Assembly (NCBI GenBank): GCA_036346205.1
Contig: JARFJB010000400.1
Span: 6,339,001-6,403,000, forward strand
DNA: 64,000 bases
Direction: 5' to 3'
Source: Vesta saturnalis
Lineage: Eukaryota > Arthropoda > Insecta > Coleoptera > Lampyridae
Below, piece by piece: positions 48,578 through 60,920 of this stretch (positions within the stretch are counted from its first letter, which is position 1; the number at the start of each line of letters is the position of its first letter). Below the pieces are notes generated by a model that was given only the letters and a program-made list of their open reading frames with translations, did no database searches and was not told the origin of the DNA. The position numbers were made by a program, and so were the translations under genes.

Positions 48578-49034
48578 AGTTTGGTGTATGAGTACAGGTG
48601 GTCCCATTTTCGTATGTATTACGGGTATATCGGGTATTTTTAGGTTAGAACCTTGCGGTTCTCGCGACACCGTGCTAGTTTTTAATGAAACCAAAGATGC
48701 ACTAATCAAATTTGCCATAGCCATCTTAGTCTGTGTGCTACAGGGTGATTTTGGAAAAATTGTCATCCCCTGTAATTCTGTTATTGTCAGACATATTAAA
48801 AAGTAAAAACTGATATTTGTAGATTTTTTTACGTAGAATCCAGTGGCGTAATCAGATTTTCTTTAGAGGTCACAGTTTTTGAGATATTGACATAACCTAT
48901 TTTTTTATGGGACACCCTATATATTTTTTAAAATCTTTTTTCCCTAGCCAAGAGCTTTTCAAAATATAGTATAGTCTATATTTATTTTTATAAATAACGT
49001 GACAAAATGATTTTTTTCTATAATTTACATTGAT
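48578..49034. repeat. Left terminal inverted repeat of the 48578-50800 element
   Basis: It pairs almost throughout with 50353-50800. Blocks include GACATATTAAAAAG, GGGACACCCTATATATTTTT and ATAACGTGACAAAATGATTT. Confidence 0.92.
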
Positions 49035-49243
49035 AATAGTGGATAGCCGTGGGTAACCATGGTAACGCAAAAAACAAAATAATTAACGTTCTGCCATTAC
49101 TTAGGTATTTGATTTTGAAGTTTCTGCTTCTCTCAAATTATTCCTGGTTACATTTTCCCAAATTTAGTGCTGATATTTATTGTTATTCGTTGTTTTTGTT
49201 TATTGTTATTGTTCTTGTTGTTGTTGTTTAATTATTTTTTAAT

Positions 49244-50160
49244 ATGGCTCGAAACCAAAAATTTGAAAACTTTGAGAAATATGATATGAATACCTGCTTC
49301 ATATTATCTAATGAAAACGCAGACCAGGCCTTAGAACTCTATCTGAACAGGTCAGTTAATCTTTACCTTAGAATTTGTATTTATTTTATATACCTATTTT
49401 GTCATATAGATATCCCGAAAGAAGACAACCCGACAGAAGAATATTTCAAACCTCGACCCCGAGTTTACAACAAAGAGAACGAGGAATCAGAGATCAACGT
49501 TTTAGCAGTTGTTCAAGCCACTCCTGAAACCTCGTGCAGGAAAATAGATGAAGAGACCGGTGTGTCTAAAACAACAGTGCAAAGGATTTAAAAAAACATA
49601 AATTCAAACCCTACAAGTATAAACTTGTTCATCATCTGCACCCTGGTGATGCTGAACGTAGATTGGAGTTCTGCAATTGGTTTATAAATATGAAAACTCA
49701 GGACAATAATTTTGAAAAAAAAATAATTTGGTCAGACGAGGCACATTTCACAAGTTCTGGAATTCTTAATAGACACAACTCGCGGTTTTGGAGTCAAGAA
49801 AACACCCACGTGATTTTTCCTAGAGAGCGTCAAGGCAGGTTCGGATTTAATGTCTCCTGCTTTATTTTTAACCGAAAAATAGTTTACAAGATTTATGAAG
49901 AAAACCTAAACTCTAATGGGTACTTACAAATTCTACAAGAAAAAACTATGAACATTTTAGAAGATATTCCACTGGCTCAACTGAACGATATATTCTTCCA
50001 GCAGGATGGGGCTCCAGCCCACAATGCTAGAATAATACAAAACTGGCTAAATGAACGTTTTCCCAGGAGATGGATTGGAACAAATGGACCTGTTCGATGG
50101 CCACCACGATCACCGGATCTCTCGGTTTTGGATTTTTTTGTGGGGGTATTTAAAGAATAA
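49244..50160 (+). pseudogene. DD41D-type transposase with a short intron
   Basis: It starts at 49244 (MARNQKFENFEKYDM). A helix-turn-helix region follows with ALELYLNR. A probable 59-bp intron (49351-49409) then splits the conserved LNRYPERRQPDRR motif. The second helical part is ESEINVLAVVQATPET, then TGVSKTTVQRI. A one-base loss near 49588 shifts the frame into LKKHKFKPYKYK, HPGDAERRLEFCNW and the first Asp in IIWSDEAHFTSSG. Then come VSCFIFNRKIVYKIYEENLN, the second Asp in IFFQQDGAPAHNA and the third in WPPRSPDLSVLDFF. There are 41 residues between second and third Asp, which matches the DD41D (rosa/Visitor-like) group of the superfamily. The ORF stops at 50160, a frame break before KNKIYSRQYANMQQLK. 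A small deletion also follows the intron. Inactive but readable. Confidence 0.9.
49351..49409 (+). other. Probable 59-bp spliceosomal intron in the transposase gene
   Basis: It begins GTCAGT after CAG and ends CATATAG. Removing it joins CTGAACAG to ATATCCCGAAAG and restores LNRYPERRQP, the motif seen unbroken in the related copy at 11579-11983. Confidence 0.7.
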
Positions 50161-50352
50161 AATTTATTCAAGGCAATATGCCAACATGCAACAATTAAAA
50201 TTGCAACGGAAAATGCTTTTGCAGAATTACGAAGACAATCATTTATTTTGGAAAATGCTATTAAAAGAATTTATAAACTTTGTGAAACTTGTAGGAGACA
50301 TAATGGTCTGCAATTTGAACAATATTTGTGATTAATTAATTATTTTGTTTTC

Positions 50353-50800
50353 ATCAATGTAAATTATAGAAAAAATCATTTTGTCACGTTATTTATAAAA
50401 TAAATATAAACTATGCTATATTTTTGAAAAGCTCTTGGCAAGGGGAAAAAGATTTTAAAAAAATATAGGGTGTCCCATAAAAAAAGTAGGTTATGTCAAT
50501 ATCTCAAAAACTGTGACCTCTAAAGAAAATCTGGATTCTACGTAAAAAAATCTACAAATATCAGTTTTTACTTTTTTAATATGTCTGACAATAACAGAGT
50601 TACAGGGGATGACTGAAAATGCAATTTTTCCAAAATCACCCTGTAGCACAAAAACTAAGATGGCTATGGCAAATTTGATTAGTGCATCTTTGGTTTCATT
50701 AAAAAGTAGCACGGTGTCGCGAAAACGCAAGGTTCTAACCTAAAAATAAGCGAGATACCCCGTAAAACATACGAAAATGGGACAACTGTACACCCAAACT
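50353..50800. repeat. Right terminal inverted repeat of the 48578-50800 element
   Basis: Inverted partner of 48578-49034. Confidence 0.92.
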
Positions 50801-50804
50801 TAAT

Positions 50805-53105
50805 AAAAATAAATAATTTCAATTTTCAACGCTGATCTAATTAGATTAAAGACATCGATCAAAGAAAAACAATGTTAGAGATTATTAAAACTTCAAATTA
50901 AACATTACAAATGTATTAATAATGTTCCTGGTCCAATACAACTGTAATTCTTATATTATACCTATCAACTCTGTTATCTGGAGAACTTAAACTAAAAGAA
51001 TATATACAAGGTTCAATGACCGTGTTCCAGTACCCAAAATATTTACTTATGTAAATAATATATGTAATGAATAGGAAAAATTGAATGTTGTATTAGCACG
51101 CGACCATTGTCATTATTTCAAAATTAAAACAGAATATCTTAATTATATCATTTATCCAACATTGATTTCATGTAGACACCTCACTGTCACTTTTGTGTCG
51201 TAATCTGAAAGCTGATATGTGTGAACAATGTTCCGTTGTCTTGTGAAACTTTGATTAGTTACTCAATAATCACTCATTTTAATAATTAGTGCACGACTTC
51301 AATTACATAATAACTGTCGCATACATGCTGGTGTAAAATTTAAGAACAAAATGGCTGCTTTGATTAATGTAACTTGCATTGACAGTCTGAACCCAGTTTT
51401 CACTCACATAAATTGTTTATTGATCTTTATTACATTTTTATGCACAGTTTAAGCAATACTTTTGAATTACAAGTAATACAGAATCAATTGTAAAGCCTCG
51501 TTTTAAATAAACCTTTTAACTAATTTTACGAACTATTTGTAAGGTTGCACTAATTACCAAATATCCTGGTAATGCGTGTGAGTTTAGAATAAAATTTATA
51601 ATTGTTCACTCAATTACGAAATAAATGTACAAAACTGTATTGATTAAATTTGATTCATCTTTATATGACCAATTACTTCCAAAATACTCTCATAGTGACT
51701 AATACATTTTAACTAAACACATTATATATTACATGGTAACGCGAGATTGTAATTTTAATAAATTACAAATTTATTAAAATGTTATTCTTCCCTTTTTTAA
51801 AATGATCACAGTAATGGTCTCGTGCGGTTAACTACTGAAAACTGATTGAAAACTAAACTTTCTCTTCTCATAAATTGTTTATATACATGAATACTTCCCC
51901 TTTCGTACATGTTTTCAAATTAACCAATAATAAAATTTAAACAGGTAAAATGCCCTACAGCTTATTTCATGTACAAGAGAGGTGTTAAAATTCTCCTCCT
52001 CAATTTTTTTGTAATTTTTCTATTAATATTTTAAAACATTAACAAGTAGTATCTGTTTACCATATTATCCCAAAAACAAATTAGAAGGCACATGCTATTT
52101 GCCAAACTAATATGGAAATTTTATTAAGCAAAATGTGAGTTACCAAATACATGTTAATTTATAACAGGTGGCTTATTTCAAATTTACTAGTCGACCGCCA
52201 ATGATGATAGCGTAGTTATCGAAACGCGCTCGGTGTTTTTAATATTGTGTGGTATGTGGGTGTATTTTCTTGTTTAAATTTACAATTTAGAATTAATGCG
52301 GTCTATTCTAACGATTATCAATATAAACTAAATTATTTGGTAAAGGAGGTGTCAGCCACTCTTCGCAACATTTAAGATTAAATACCGTCCTTAGACTTGA
52401 TCGACGCATTTCTTAGATAATATAGGAGCATAAAAAGGATTAATATGCAACATAATATAAATAAAATATCTGGTGTGGAACAACACACGACATTCCAGCC
52501 CACAAAGTGGCATAATAATAATATATAACTTAATTCTCAATAATAAACGGTAAGGCTTACAAAAACCATTTTAGATTTCTGATGCTTAAATTAAAAAAAA
52601 AAAATAATACATATTTTCAGAATAATTTTACAACCTTTCTGCAATACGTTCGTAATACAAAGAGGCACATAGACATACAGATGTTCGAAAAATTCGGAAG
52701 ACCGTCCGCTTCTATAAAAATATCCATAATACCGCGTAAGCATTTAAAATCTTATTTAAACTTTTAAGGCTTGTTTTATTTCAGATTAAGCAACTTTATA
52801 AAGAAGAGTTACGTAAAATTAAATTAAGTTTAGAAATATCTTTACACATGTTCCTATAAAGTTGATCGTTATTCAGATATTGAAGAAATTTGAACGAACA
52901 ATTAAATTCCGCCTTAGGAATTTTTGCCGCCAAATACGCGTCATACCAATAAATTGCGTATATCCTAGTTAAATCATAATTATAAATTTTACGCATTATA
53001 AACTCAGGCTCCCCGACTCAGGATATTTTCCAAAATCTAGTCAGCTCCAGATTCATAAAATCGAACATAAACAAAATCTCAAATACGTACTTTTTATTAC
53101 TCTGG
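50805..53105. other. AT-rich stretch without recognisable genes
   Basis: A minus-strand frame at 52796-52996 (contains AIYWYDAYLAAKIPKAEFNC) and a plus-strand frame at 52582-52767 have no motif I can name. They could be exons or transposon scraps. Confidence 0.35.
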
Positions 53106-53108
53106 AAT

Positions 53109-53330
53109 TACACACACACGCACGCACGCACGCACACACAGACACACAACCCACACCTCCACGCTCGTATACGCACACGCACACGAACTCCCACTCACAC
53201 ACATGAGCACGCTCAAGTACACGCACACGCACACGCACACGCACACGCACACACATATTTACCACACACACACACACCCACGCCGACTCCCACATCCACA
53301 CCCACGCAGACACAGACATACACATAAATA
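53109..53330. repeat. CA/CG-rich microsatellite
   Basis: A compound run of (CA)n, (GCAC)n and (ACGCAC)n with interruptions. Long minus-strand frames across it are simple-repeat artefacts. Confidence 0.95.
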
Positions 53331-55384
53331 TATGAAGTGAATGCGCCGAAACCAAAACTGGGCACCATACGGTATTTACTTCGTGCATTTGGTGTAACTG
53401 TTCTACAACCTCCAAACAACTGTTCCTTTTGTTTATTTAGTGTTACAAATAGAATTACATTGCGTAATGAGTAGTCGTAAAATGAGAACGGTTCTAACCC
53501 AGATACGGAATATACATGAGTAAGAGCGAGTCAGTATCATAGAAAATTGCGTGACAGTAGGAGAGAGAAAAGAAAGAAAACACCGAGAGAAAGCCACAAT
53601 ATTTGTATTGCGAATTATAAATTATTTTTTAAGGTTACGTGGGGTTTATTGCACGAAAAAAATAAGTTGGTTTTTTTTTAGGAATGTAAAACCACCAAGA
53701 TAAACACAGAAAGAAATTTGCATATAATTCAGTGCATTATTTTTACGTTTGTTTTATATCGATGGTATCAAAGTTTCCTTCCGCAGATCACGCACATCCA
53801 ATCCAAACGCTCAAACTATGTTCCGGAGAACGATATGAAGTGTACCTATTCCGAGTATAATTCGGTTACCTTAGCCATACATGCCTATACGTGCGATTTG
53901 GGGCACCGTGTCTCCATGTCCAGTAAACCTCTTGCCTTTGTAGAGTACGCTTCACACTGATTTTGGCGCGTGCCGTGCATGTATTTATATATCAAAACTT
54001 AAAACATTTGAACTTTAAATTTATACTAATTAGTCGAGGAAGATTCTTGTATTATATTTTACATTTTGCAGGTTTTCAAATAATCCAAAAAGAAATGATA
54101 ATATCAACCGTTTTTGAAGGTAAATGTGAAATATGTCATCGAATTTTAAAGTAATTTTGCTCAAATTAATAGTGCAGGGGTTTTTGAGGTCGCTGAACAA
54201 GAATATGATGTATAAAAATAAAAATTCAAAAAGGACAATCCAATATGGCCGCCTTTTTTAATTAATTTATTAAAAATGACGATTTTAAAAGTAATTTTAC
54301 TAAAATTGACATTATAAGGGTTTTTGAGTCCATTTTTTATACCAAAATAATTATTACATCTTATTATTTAAATTTTAAATTGAATTCATTGAAACAAATA
54401 TACGAAACGGTACCTTAAAGAATGTCATCAAAATAAAATTACTGTAAAAATTTAAATAACGTATAAAAGTGTATAAATATTATTATTGCTGCAATTCTTA
54501 AAAAAGAATTCTGTTTAAATAAAAAATAAAATACGAAACAAGAACATGTGGTTGATGTTCTTGGTTTCACAACACTGAAAGTTAATTTCTCGCCTCTCTA
54601 ATTAAAACGTATACAGCAGCATGAGCCAGGTGAGCGCTACTCACCGAGCAGGTATTCCTTCATGTTCTATCCTTCTCTTTCTATCAAATATTGTATTTTC
54701 GTCGTTACACAATATTTTCAAACTGATTGTGTCCACCCTCTTTCATAACTCACGAGTCGCCACTGCTATATTCGTACATATGCAAGTAAATTACATGTAA
54801 AAGCCTTTGTTTCTCAGAATTCATTGATAGATAAAAATATGAGTATCACGACGTTTTCTTGATTAATCCAATCAAAATTAAATACTTTTTGATATAACGA
54901 AGTAATGGCACTAAATGTAATTCCACAACATAAAACTGCATACGTTTACTTTCTCAAAATAGTTATCAAAACTATTTAATCAATTCGTAAAGGCCTTGTT
55001 GTCCACGTAAGAAAACGAAAACCAGCTTTTAATTATCTATGAATTTCAATAATCTTGATCAGACGTATTTATCAATTTCCACGCGTAAGTTTTGATCGGT
55101 AGGTTGACTTTACCTTTCATAGTTTGTTGCTATGATTGTTAAAATCAAAATATGATTCGTCCGTGGACTATTTTATAATTTCTCTTCCTTAACTCAAATC
55201 TCTCAACAGTTTGTACCGTGTACCATGAAAACCATTTAGCTATTTTTAGGCATTTAGGCATTAGGATCTACAAACTCAATTATTGTTAGTATTTCATCTG
55301 ATTTATTGCTACCGGTATAATTGAGGGAAAGATGCTACTGTGATTGTAATATATTATATCTGTAATACGATCTCTTCATCATGC
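53331..55384. other. Spacer without recognised genes
   Basis: A plus-strand frame at 53718-53960 has no identifiable motif. Nothing else stands out. Confidence 0.35.
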
Positions 55385-55665
55385 GGTAGGGATAGATACA
55401 TACGATGCGCCTCATCGAGACCTTTCATTTGAGTATCATGGTGGCCTACTAGTGATTGTTTTCGTACTACGAATCTCAGGTACAGCAAACACCGAGGCCT
55501 CTCATTTGAGTACAATGACGTCATACTTGTAATTAATTGTTACTACAACTAAGCTCCGTTACGGGTAATTTCGTGGAGTGAAGAGTTAATGCACGTAATT
55601 AATGACATGCTTGTAATTAATTATTTTCGTGTTACAGTTAATCTTCGTTAGAGGTTGATGTAGAG
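55385..55665. repeat. Satellite B, left part
   Basis: Degenerate units contain a CTCATCGAGACCTTTCATTT motif, GAGTATCATG, a TACTTGTAATTAATT-like segment and an AATCTTCGTTAGAGG segment. It continues at 57854 after a hAT insertion. Confidence 0.75.
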
Positions 55666-57853
55666 CAGTGGTAGTCAACCAGGTCCTTACCGCCCACTAG
55701 TGGGCGTTCCAGCTTTCATGGTGGGCGGTAGGGGTTTTAAAAACGTTTTCATTAGGTTTTCATAAAATCTCCTTGATAATTAAAATTTTCAAGACATACT
55801 AGGTTTTGAATCGTCCATAAGTTTAGTTCACGTTTCTGAGTGAAATTATATGGCGCTATAGTGCGAACGCCGATACGCGGCGCAGGCTCTTTTGTTTCCG
55901 GCGTACTGGTCAGATGTCAGCTGATCGCTGATTAGTATGCAGATAGATTTGTGCAAGTGAGGTCGTGCCTGCAGCTTCAAACAAAATATTTTAAAATATT
56001 GTAAGTTCATGTCTCAAAAAAATAAATACGTTTGCAGCTATTCGCCAAAGTACCTGAAGATTAGTTTCATAGAATCTGCTGTAAATAAACAACATCCAAT
56101 GTGTTTTTTGTCATAAAACATTGTCCAATGAAGCCAAGTCGATTGCGAGAACATCTTCCTACAAAACAGCCCATTGAATACTTTCAGGAAATATATAAAA
56201 AATTTCAAAATCGTTCAACAATCGTAGCATCATTTAAGAAACAACACGCAGCAAACGAAGATGGGTTAACTGCCGCATATCGCATTTCACAATTAATTGC
56301 AAAAAGTGATAAAAGCTATAATATTGGAGGAACTGTAACAATACCCTCTATAAAAGAATGTGTCTCAACAGTAATACATCAAGAGATACCTACAATTTTA
56401 AAAACGTTGACCTTAAGCGATAGCTCAGTAAAGAGACGAATTGACGAAATGGCAGTTATGTTGAAAAAAAAAATTTATAAATATTCCCTAAAACTCTTCA
56501 TTTTCTATGCAATTAGACGAGTCTACCATTGCAGATAATAATGCTTTATTGATGGCATATGTACGTTATTTTGATAAAAACAATATATTTCAAGAAGAAA
56601 TGCTATTCGCAATAAATCTTATTACAGATACAAGAGGATTGTCTATATTTAACACTATGAAATCATACTTCACGAAAAATAGTATTCCTTTAAATAATAT
56701 TGTTGCATGCGCTACTGATGGAGCACCATCAATGGCAAAAAATGACAGAATGCTTCGGCAGCTTTGCCAGGATAATAATGAAGATTTTGTTAGATTACTT
56801 TTGCACACATAAGTTCAGTAGCTGTCAAATGGTACATCCTTGGCTCGTTTTGTAGTATTATTTGATAGTGTCATACAATTTTTTGAAAGTAATGAGGCCA
56901 ATTTGTGTCAACAGTTAAAAACAGTAAAGAACGATGCATTTTATTTGGCAGACATTTTTAAGCGATTTAATGATATTGATTTGCAATTTCAAGGAACTAA
57001 GAAAAGTCGTATAGGTTGCCAAAGTATTGTGTCATTATTTATTGACAAACTACTTCGTTATAATCTATTAAAGTGAGAATTTTCCTGAATTATCATCCAT
57101 AAAAGATAATGTAACTCCAGGGGATATTGACAGATTCAGTAACCACCTCAACGAACTTAAATTGGACATGGAAAAACGATTTGAAGATATTCTGAAATTG
57201 AAGGTGTATGACTGGATGAAAAATCATTTTACCGCAAATATTGAAGAAGCTGACATAACTTGCCAAGAAGAACTATTAAAAATTAAATATGATGAAGACA
57301 GTAAACATAAATCCGATAGTGGTGGATATGAAAATCTGTGGAAACATAAAAAAATGCCTGTGTTATATCCAAATATGTGGAAAATGATAATCAGTTTACT
57401 GATACCTTTCCCTCCCTCATATCTTGTGGAATCAGGCTTTAGTCCTATTAATCATATTATGACCAAACAAAGAAACCGCCTGAATATTTCTGCAAGAGGA
57501 TATCTTCGCTTGTTCCTTACAAAAATTGAGCCAGATATTCCGTAATTAGTTTCACAACATCAGCCTCCGGGATCTCATTAGTAATTTCATTAGTTACATG
57601 TAATATTATCAGACTTCATGCTTCTATGTATGTAAAGTATAAATAAAAATATTTATTTACCGTAAGTTGTTTTATAAAGATTTTTTTCTGCCAAACTTAG
57701 TGAAGGACCGACAAAGTATTTGGTAAGCAATAATTATCATATTATGCCTTAACTTACTGTAACTCTGCTTTATACATTTTATAAAGTAAAGTTACATCCC
57801 TACTTTACTAAATCATCATTATTGTGGAACTGGTGGGCGGTTAAAAAATGTAG
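55666..57853 (+). mobile_element. hAT element inserted in satellite B, perfect 8-bp duplication
   Basis: The left end is CAGTGGTAGTCAACC. ATGTAGAG occurs on both sides (55658-55665 and 57854-57861), and satellite B continues in register. Subterminal ACCGCCCAC is inverted at the right (GTGGGCGGT, about 57831-57840). The right terminus has lost the canonical CCACTG ending. A hAT transposase lies inside on the plus strand. Confidence 0.9.
56009..57545 (+). pseudogene. hAT transposase (BED-finger, ZBED5/Buster-like)
   Basis: The start is at 56009 (MSQKNKYVCSYSPKYLKI). A BED-finger region follows with CF and, after a frameshift near 56110, MKPSRLREHLPTK (Cys-Cys-His pattern partly lost). Next are FKKQHAANEDGLTAAYRISQ, then SDSSVKRRIDEMAVMLKKK. 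Another frame gives MQLDESTIADNNALLMAYVR (first Asp, 56507 on) and IVACATDGAPSMAKN (second Asp). After that a deletion of a few hundred bases is implied, because MLRQLCQDNNEDFVRLLLHT follows directly. Then come SLFIDKLLRYNLLK and the C-terminal SYLVESGFSPINHIMTKQRN with a native-looking stop at 57543. At least four lesions make it inactive. The order matches ZBED5-like hAT transposases. Confidence 0.88.
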
Positions 57854-58140
57854 ATGTAGAGGCTGAGGGTTGAAGCACGTAATGCATCTTAACGAAACCT
57901 TCCAATTTATTGTCATGACTACAAACGTGATTAGTTGTATTCATGATATATGATGACATATTTGTGATTACGTGCTACAGATAATCTTCGTTAGAGGTCG
58001 ATGTGAGAACTGAAAGATTGAAGCATGTAATGCTTCTCATCGAGACCTTTAATTTGAGCATCATAATAACATACTTGTGATTAATAGTTTCTGTGCTACT
58101 AGAGGCATTCAAAGGAGGGGAAGGTTGAAGAATGCAATCG
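57854..58140. repeat. Satellite B, right part
   Basis: Two units of about 130 bp. They share GAAGCACGTAATGC and GAAGCATGTAATGC, with CTTCGTTAGAGGTCGATGTG between. They continue the sequence left of the hAT insertion. Confidence 0.75.
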
Positions 58141-58705
58141 ATATAGCAATAATTAGAAAATGTTCAGTGTCACCGTAGCAACAACTGGTCCTTCATTATA
58201 CAAATCCACGATTTATATATACCGAGTTAAAAGTTAACGCATGCAAACTAGTTATATGCGTAACCTAAGTAATCTATTTTTAGAACTACTATGTAAAATA
58301 ACTGATTTTATACTTAGGTATTTCTTGAAAATATGTTGGCAGGCTGACCATCAGCTTATTTTTTTAGAAGTTTTGCTTATAATGGTACAGATTTAACGTC
58401 CAATTTTTGCAAATTTAATCATATTCTAACCCCAAAAACAACTTTTTAATTCAGTATTTTTTTATAATAATATGGAGATTACATTCTTGCATCATGCATA
58501 CAGTTTCAAATTGATATACAAATCAATCAACAAAAAAAATATAATCACCTGAAAATGCATTTCAATCCACCCAGATTCATTTTTGGGGATTTGTACAATA
58601 TTATGTTTATTAACTGTTAGATTCAAAATCCCTTTTGATTTTCAATATCAAGTTATTGGTCTTAGGAGAAGATAAACTGTAATAGGCACCAAATTAAGTG
58701 GTATA

Positions 58706-59187
58706 TTAAATATTTGTAACAGTAAGGGTCGTTTACTGGTCAAAGACAATGTGCGAAGACTGAGCGAAACGAAGTTTCCAATCTTGTCTGAGAACAGTTA
58801 AAACCTTAAAGTTTGCAATGCTTGTACTATTTTTCGCCCATTGTCTTCTTTTCATATTCCTTTATATGGGCTAAGAAAACAAAATGACATAGTTACGTTT
58901 TCCATAGATCTAAATGCATGGATGTAAACATACTTACGTTTGCATATCGTTTTGTGGCATAGTATAATTATTCACCCGTCATGTCTGCTTTCAACAACCA
59001 TAGCTTCCAATTATGAATTATGAATTAATCAATTATAGATTAAATATTAGTAACGGTAAGGGTTGTTTACTAGTCCAAGAAAATGTTTGTAGACTGAGGG
59101 AAACGAAGTATCCAGTATTGTCTGAGATCAGTTAAATCCTTTACGTTTGTGATCCATACCATTTTTCTCCGATGTCTTTTTTTTTAA
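58706..59187. repeat. Pair of direct repeats, about 145 bp each, 331 bp apart
   Basis: 58706-58858 and 59037-59187 share GTAAGGGT-GTTTACT, an AGACTGAG-GAAACGAAGT block, TTGTCTGAGA-CAGTTAAA and a closing CC-ATGTCTT-TTTT. The sequence between them is unrelated. Confidence 0.8.
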
Positions 59188-59660
59188 TAATTGTGGACCT
59201 GAATAGGTTAAATTTGGTCTATCGTGATAAAACGCTCAGGAACACTTAAGAGGATGGGTAGAGGGATATTGAATTGCCAAGAGATGCCTCTGAATAGCTA
59301 CCTCAATTTTTCCAGATCATAAGGACAAGAGGAGATTTTTACTGCATACTGATGATGTGAATGAGCGACGCGTGTATTTTTAGCAAAGGTAGCCCGAGAT
59401 GGTGTCAAAGAATGTAACACAGCAGCGCAATAGACATTGTAATACCGATAATAGAAAGAAAGAACTGAAACGATTCTTCTACGCTCAAGGGATTGTATAT
59501 CAGAAGTTAAGGACGGGTTATTAGTCGCTCATATCGAGAGCTTATTGGGGAGTACCAACCCAGAGGTGATAATTACATTCTAGAAGAGGTCGAATTTGGG
59601 CCTTATACAGCAGAAGGAGTTGTCGGAAGGTAAAGTACTGCTTGGATCTGTGCAAAGGGC
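59188..59660 (-). pseudogene. Jockey-type LINE copy A3, 3' part
   Basis: The minus strand matches copy A1 from about 14420 to 15005, including CGGGCTACCTTTGCTA and the C-terminal end. At the GGAP position the TGG codon is kept (CTCTGGGTTGGTACT), so the shared TAG of A1 and A2 is absent here. It stops at about 59660, where unrelated sequence begins. Confidence 0.8.
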
Positions 59661-60318
59661 CTATTTTACAAGCTGCATCAATATAAACATGTGGGTAACA
59701 AGTGGGCTTATTTATATGTTTATAAAAATTGTACTTTTATGCACATATTTACACGTTTTTCAATCTAAGAACTCTAAACAAATGTATACCGGGTGATTAT
59801 GATTATTTACTTTCTCTGATCAACTTTTTCGATCGTGATCATTTTTGTTTGGTACGTCAAGCTTTATAGGTATTATTTAAATAACTTAAATTTAAGATAA
59901 TCTGTCTTGGTCGTCATTTTCATTGTTTCTGTCGGAGTATTACGGTTTTTATAATAAAACAATTTAATGAAAAAATTGTACAAAATTTTTAGTAGCAAAA
60001 AAAAAACACAGTACACTACTTAAGAAAAACATCAAATTCTTTTAATTTTACTTGTGTTTGTTTAAATTATCAATAAAATTGTATCGTGAGGTCATGTGTT
60101 GCACACATCAGATTTTTTGTTTATGCACTTCTCTTCAGATATAATTTTTGCTTCTTTAAACTTATTAAGAAATAAAACCCATTCTGCAACAACTAGATAA
60201 TCGAAGCTTATTCGGAATTTTATTTAAAACTGCTGTGATGATTCATTTTTACTGTAATTGAATTAAAATCTACATTTCTGGCCTTTGTTTAGATTAAAAA
60301 TAAAGCATGATAAATTTG
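59661..60318. other. Insertion of about 660 bp in the LINE
   Basis: No gene is recognised. Roughly 70 bp of LINE expected at the join are missing. The start TATACCGGGTGATTATGATT at about 59785 resembles a Tc1/mariner-type end, but no inverted partner was found. Confidence 0.5.
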
Positions 60319-60920
60319 AAGATACAGTTATTCCCAACAGAGTCCGAAAACGTAAGATCTGAGCCATTCATACTTACAACAGGCATTAATCGATCTTTTG
60401 GCGGGCACAAGGTAACACTGTGTTTTGTTAGCATTAAATTTAACTGATTATTGCTTTCCCATTCGAGAATACATTAAATGTCTTTGTTGATTGAATTTTC
60501 CATTTCAACGTTAATGTCTTGATTTGATATAGAAAGTGGTGCCATTATGAGTATACTGAGATGAACTACAATTAAGAGTGCTGTCGTCAGCAAAGCAATG
60601 GATCGGGTTAGTTTTTAAAGGAATAACGTCATTTATGTATAGCAGAAAATGTTTAGGCGCTATAAATGATCTCGGAGTCATGCCCGCGCTAATGCTAACT
60701 TCTTTTGAAAACAGGCCCAAGGAAACTAGAAATCCAATTGATGAGCGCATCGTTTAACCTTAACGAGGTGAGTTTGGCAAGTAAACACTTACGCCAAACT
60801 TGGTCAAATGCCTTTGAGATTTAAAGCAACTACAACTGTTTCACCGGATTGTTGTGATTTATTGTTCCAAACTTAGGTTACAGATGAAAGGAGATCACCT
60901 GTCCTTTGGTTGAGGTAACA
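60319..60920 (-). pseudogene. Jockey-type LINE copy A3, RT palm part
   Basis: From 60920 down, the minus strand shows the GDLLS region, then KAFDQVW (about 60800-60830). The frame then reads MRSSIGFLVSLGLFSKEVSI and PRSFIAPKHFLLYINDVIPL, and NPIHCFADDSTLNCSSSQYT with the FADDST active-site box (60511-60750). KFNANKTQ-like sequence follows at about 60435. Collinear with copy A1. Confidence 0.82.

Larger units (their letters stand above)
48578..50800 (+). mobile_element. Near-complete long-TIR DD41D Tc1/mariner element
   Basis: The ends are AGTTTGGTGTATGAG (48578) and, on the opposite strand, AGTTTGGGTGTA (50800). TA is duplicated at 48576-48577 and 50801-50802. The inverted repeats (48578-49034 and 50353-50800) are about 450 bp and highly similar. 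At 2.2 kb it is the least damaged DNA transposon in the window, with a single plus-strand transposase gene between the repeats. Confidence 0.93.

Noticed and set aside
53053..53419. Valine/cysteine-rich minus-strand frames
   Set aside because: They are translations of a CA/CG microsatellite.
54560..54700. Possible host exon in a less AT-rich patch
   Set aside because: No open frame with motif support and no clear splice pair.
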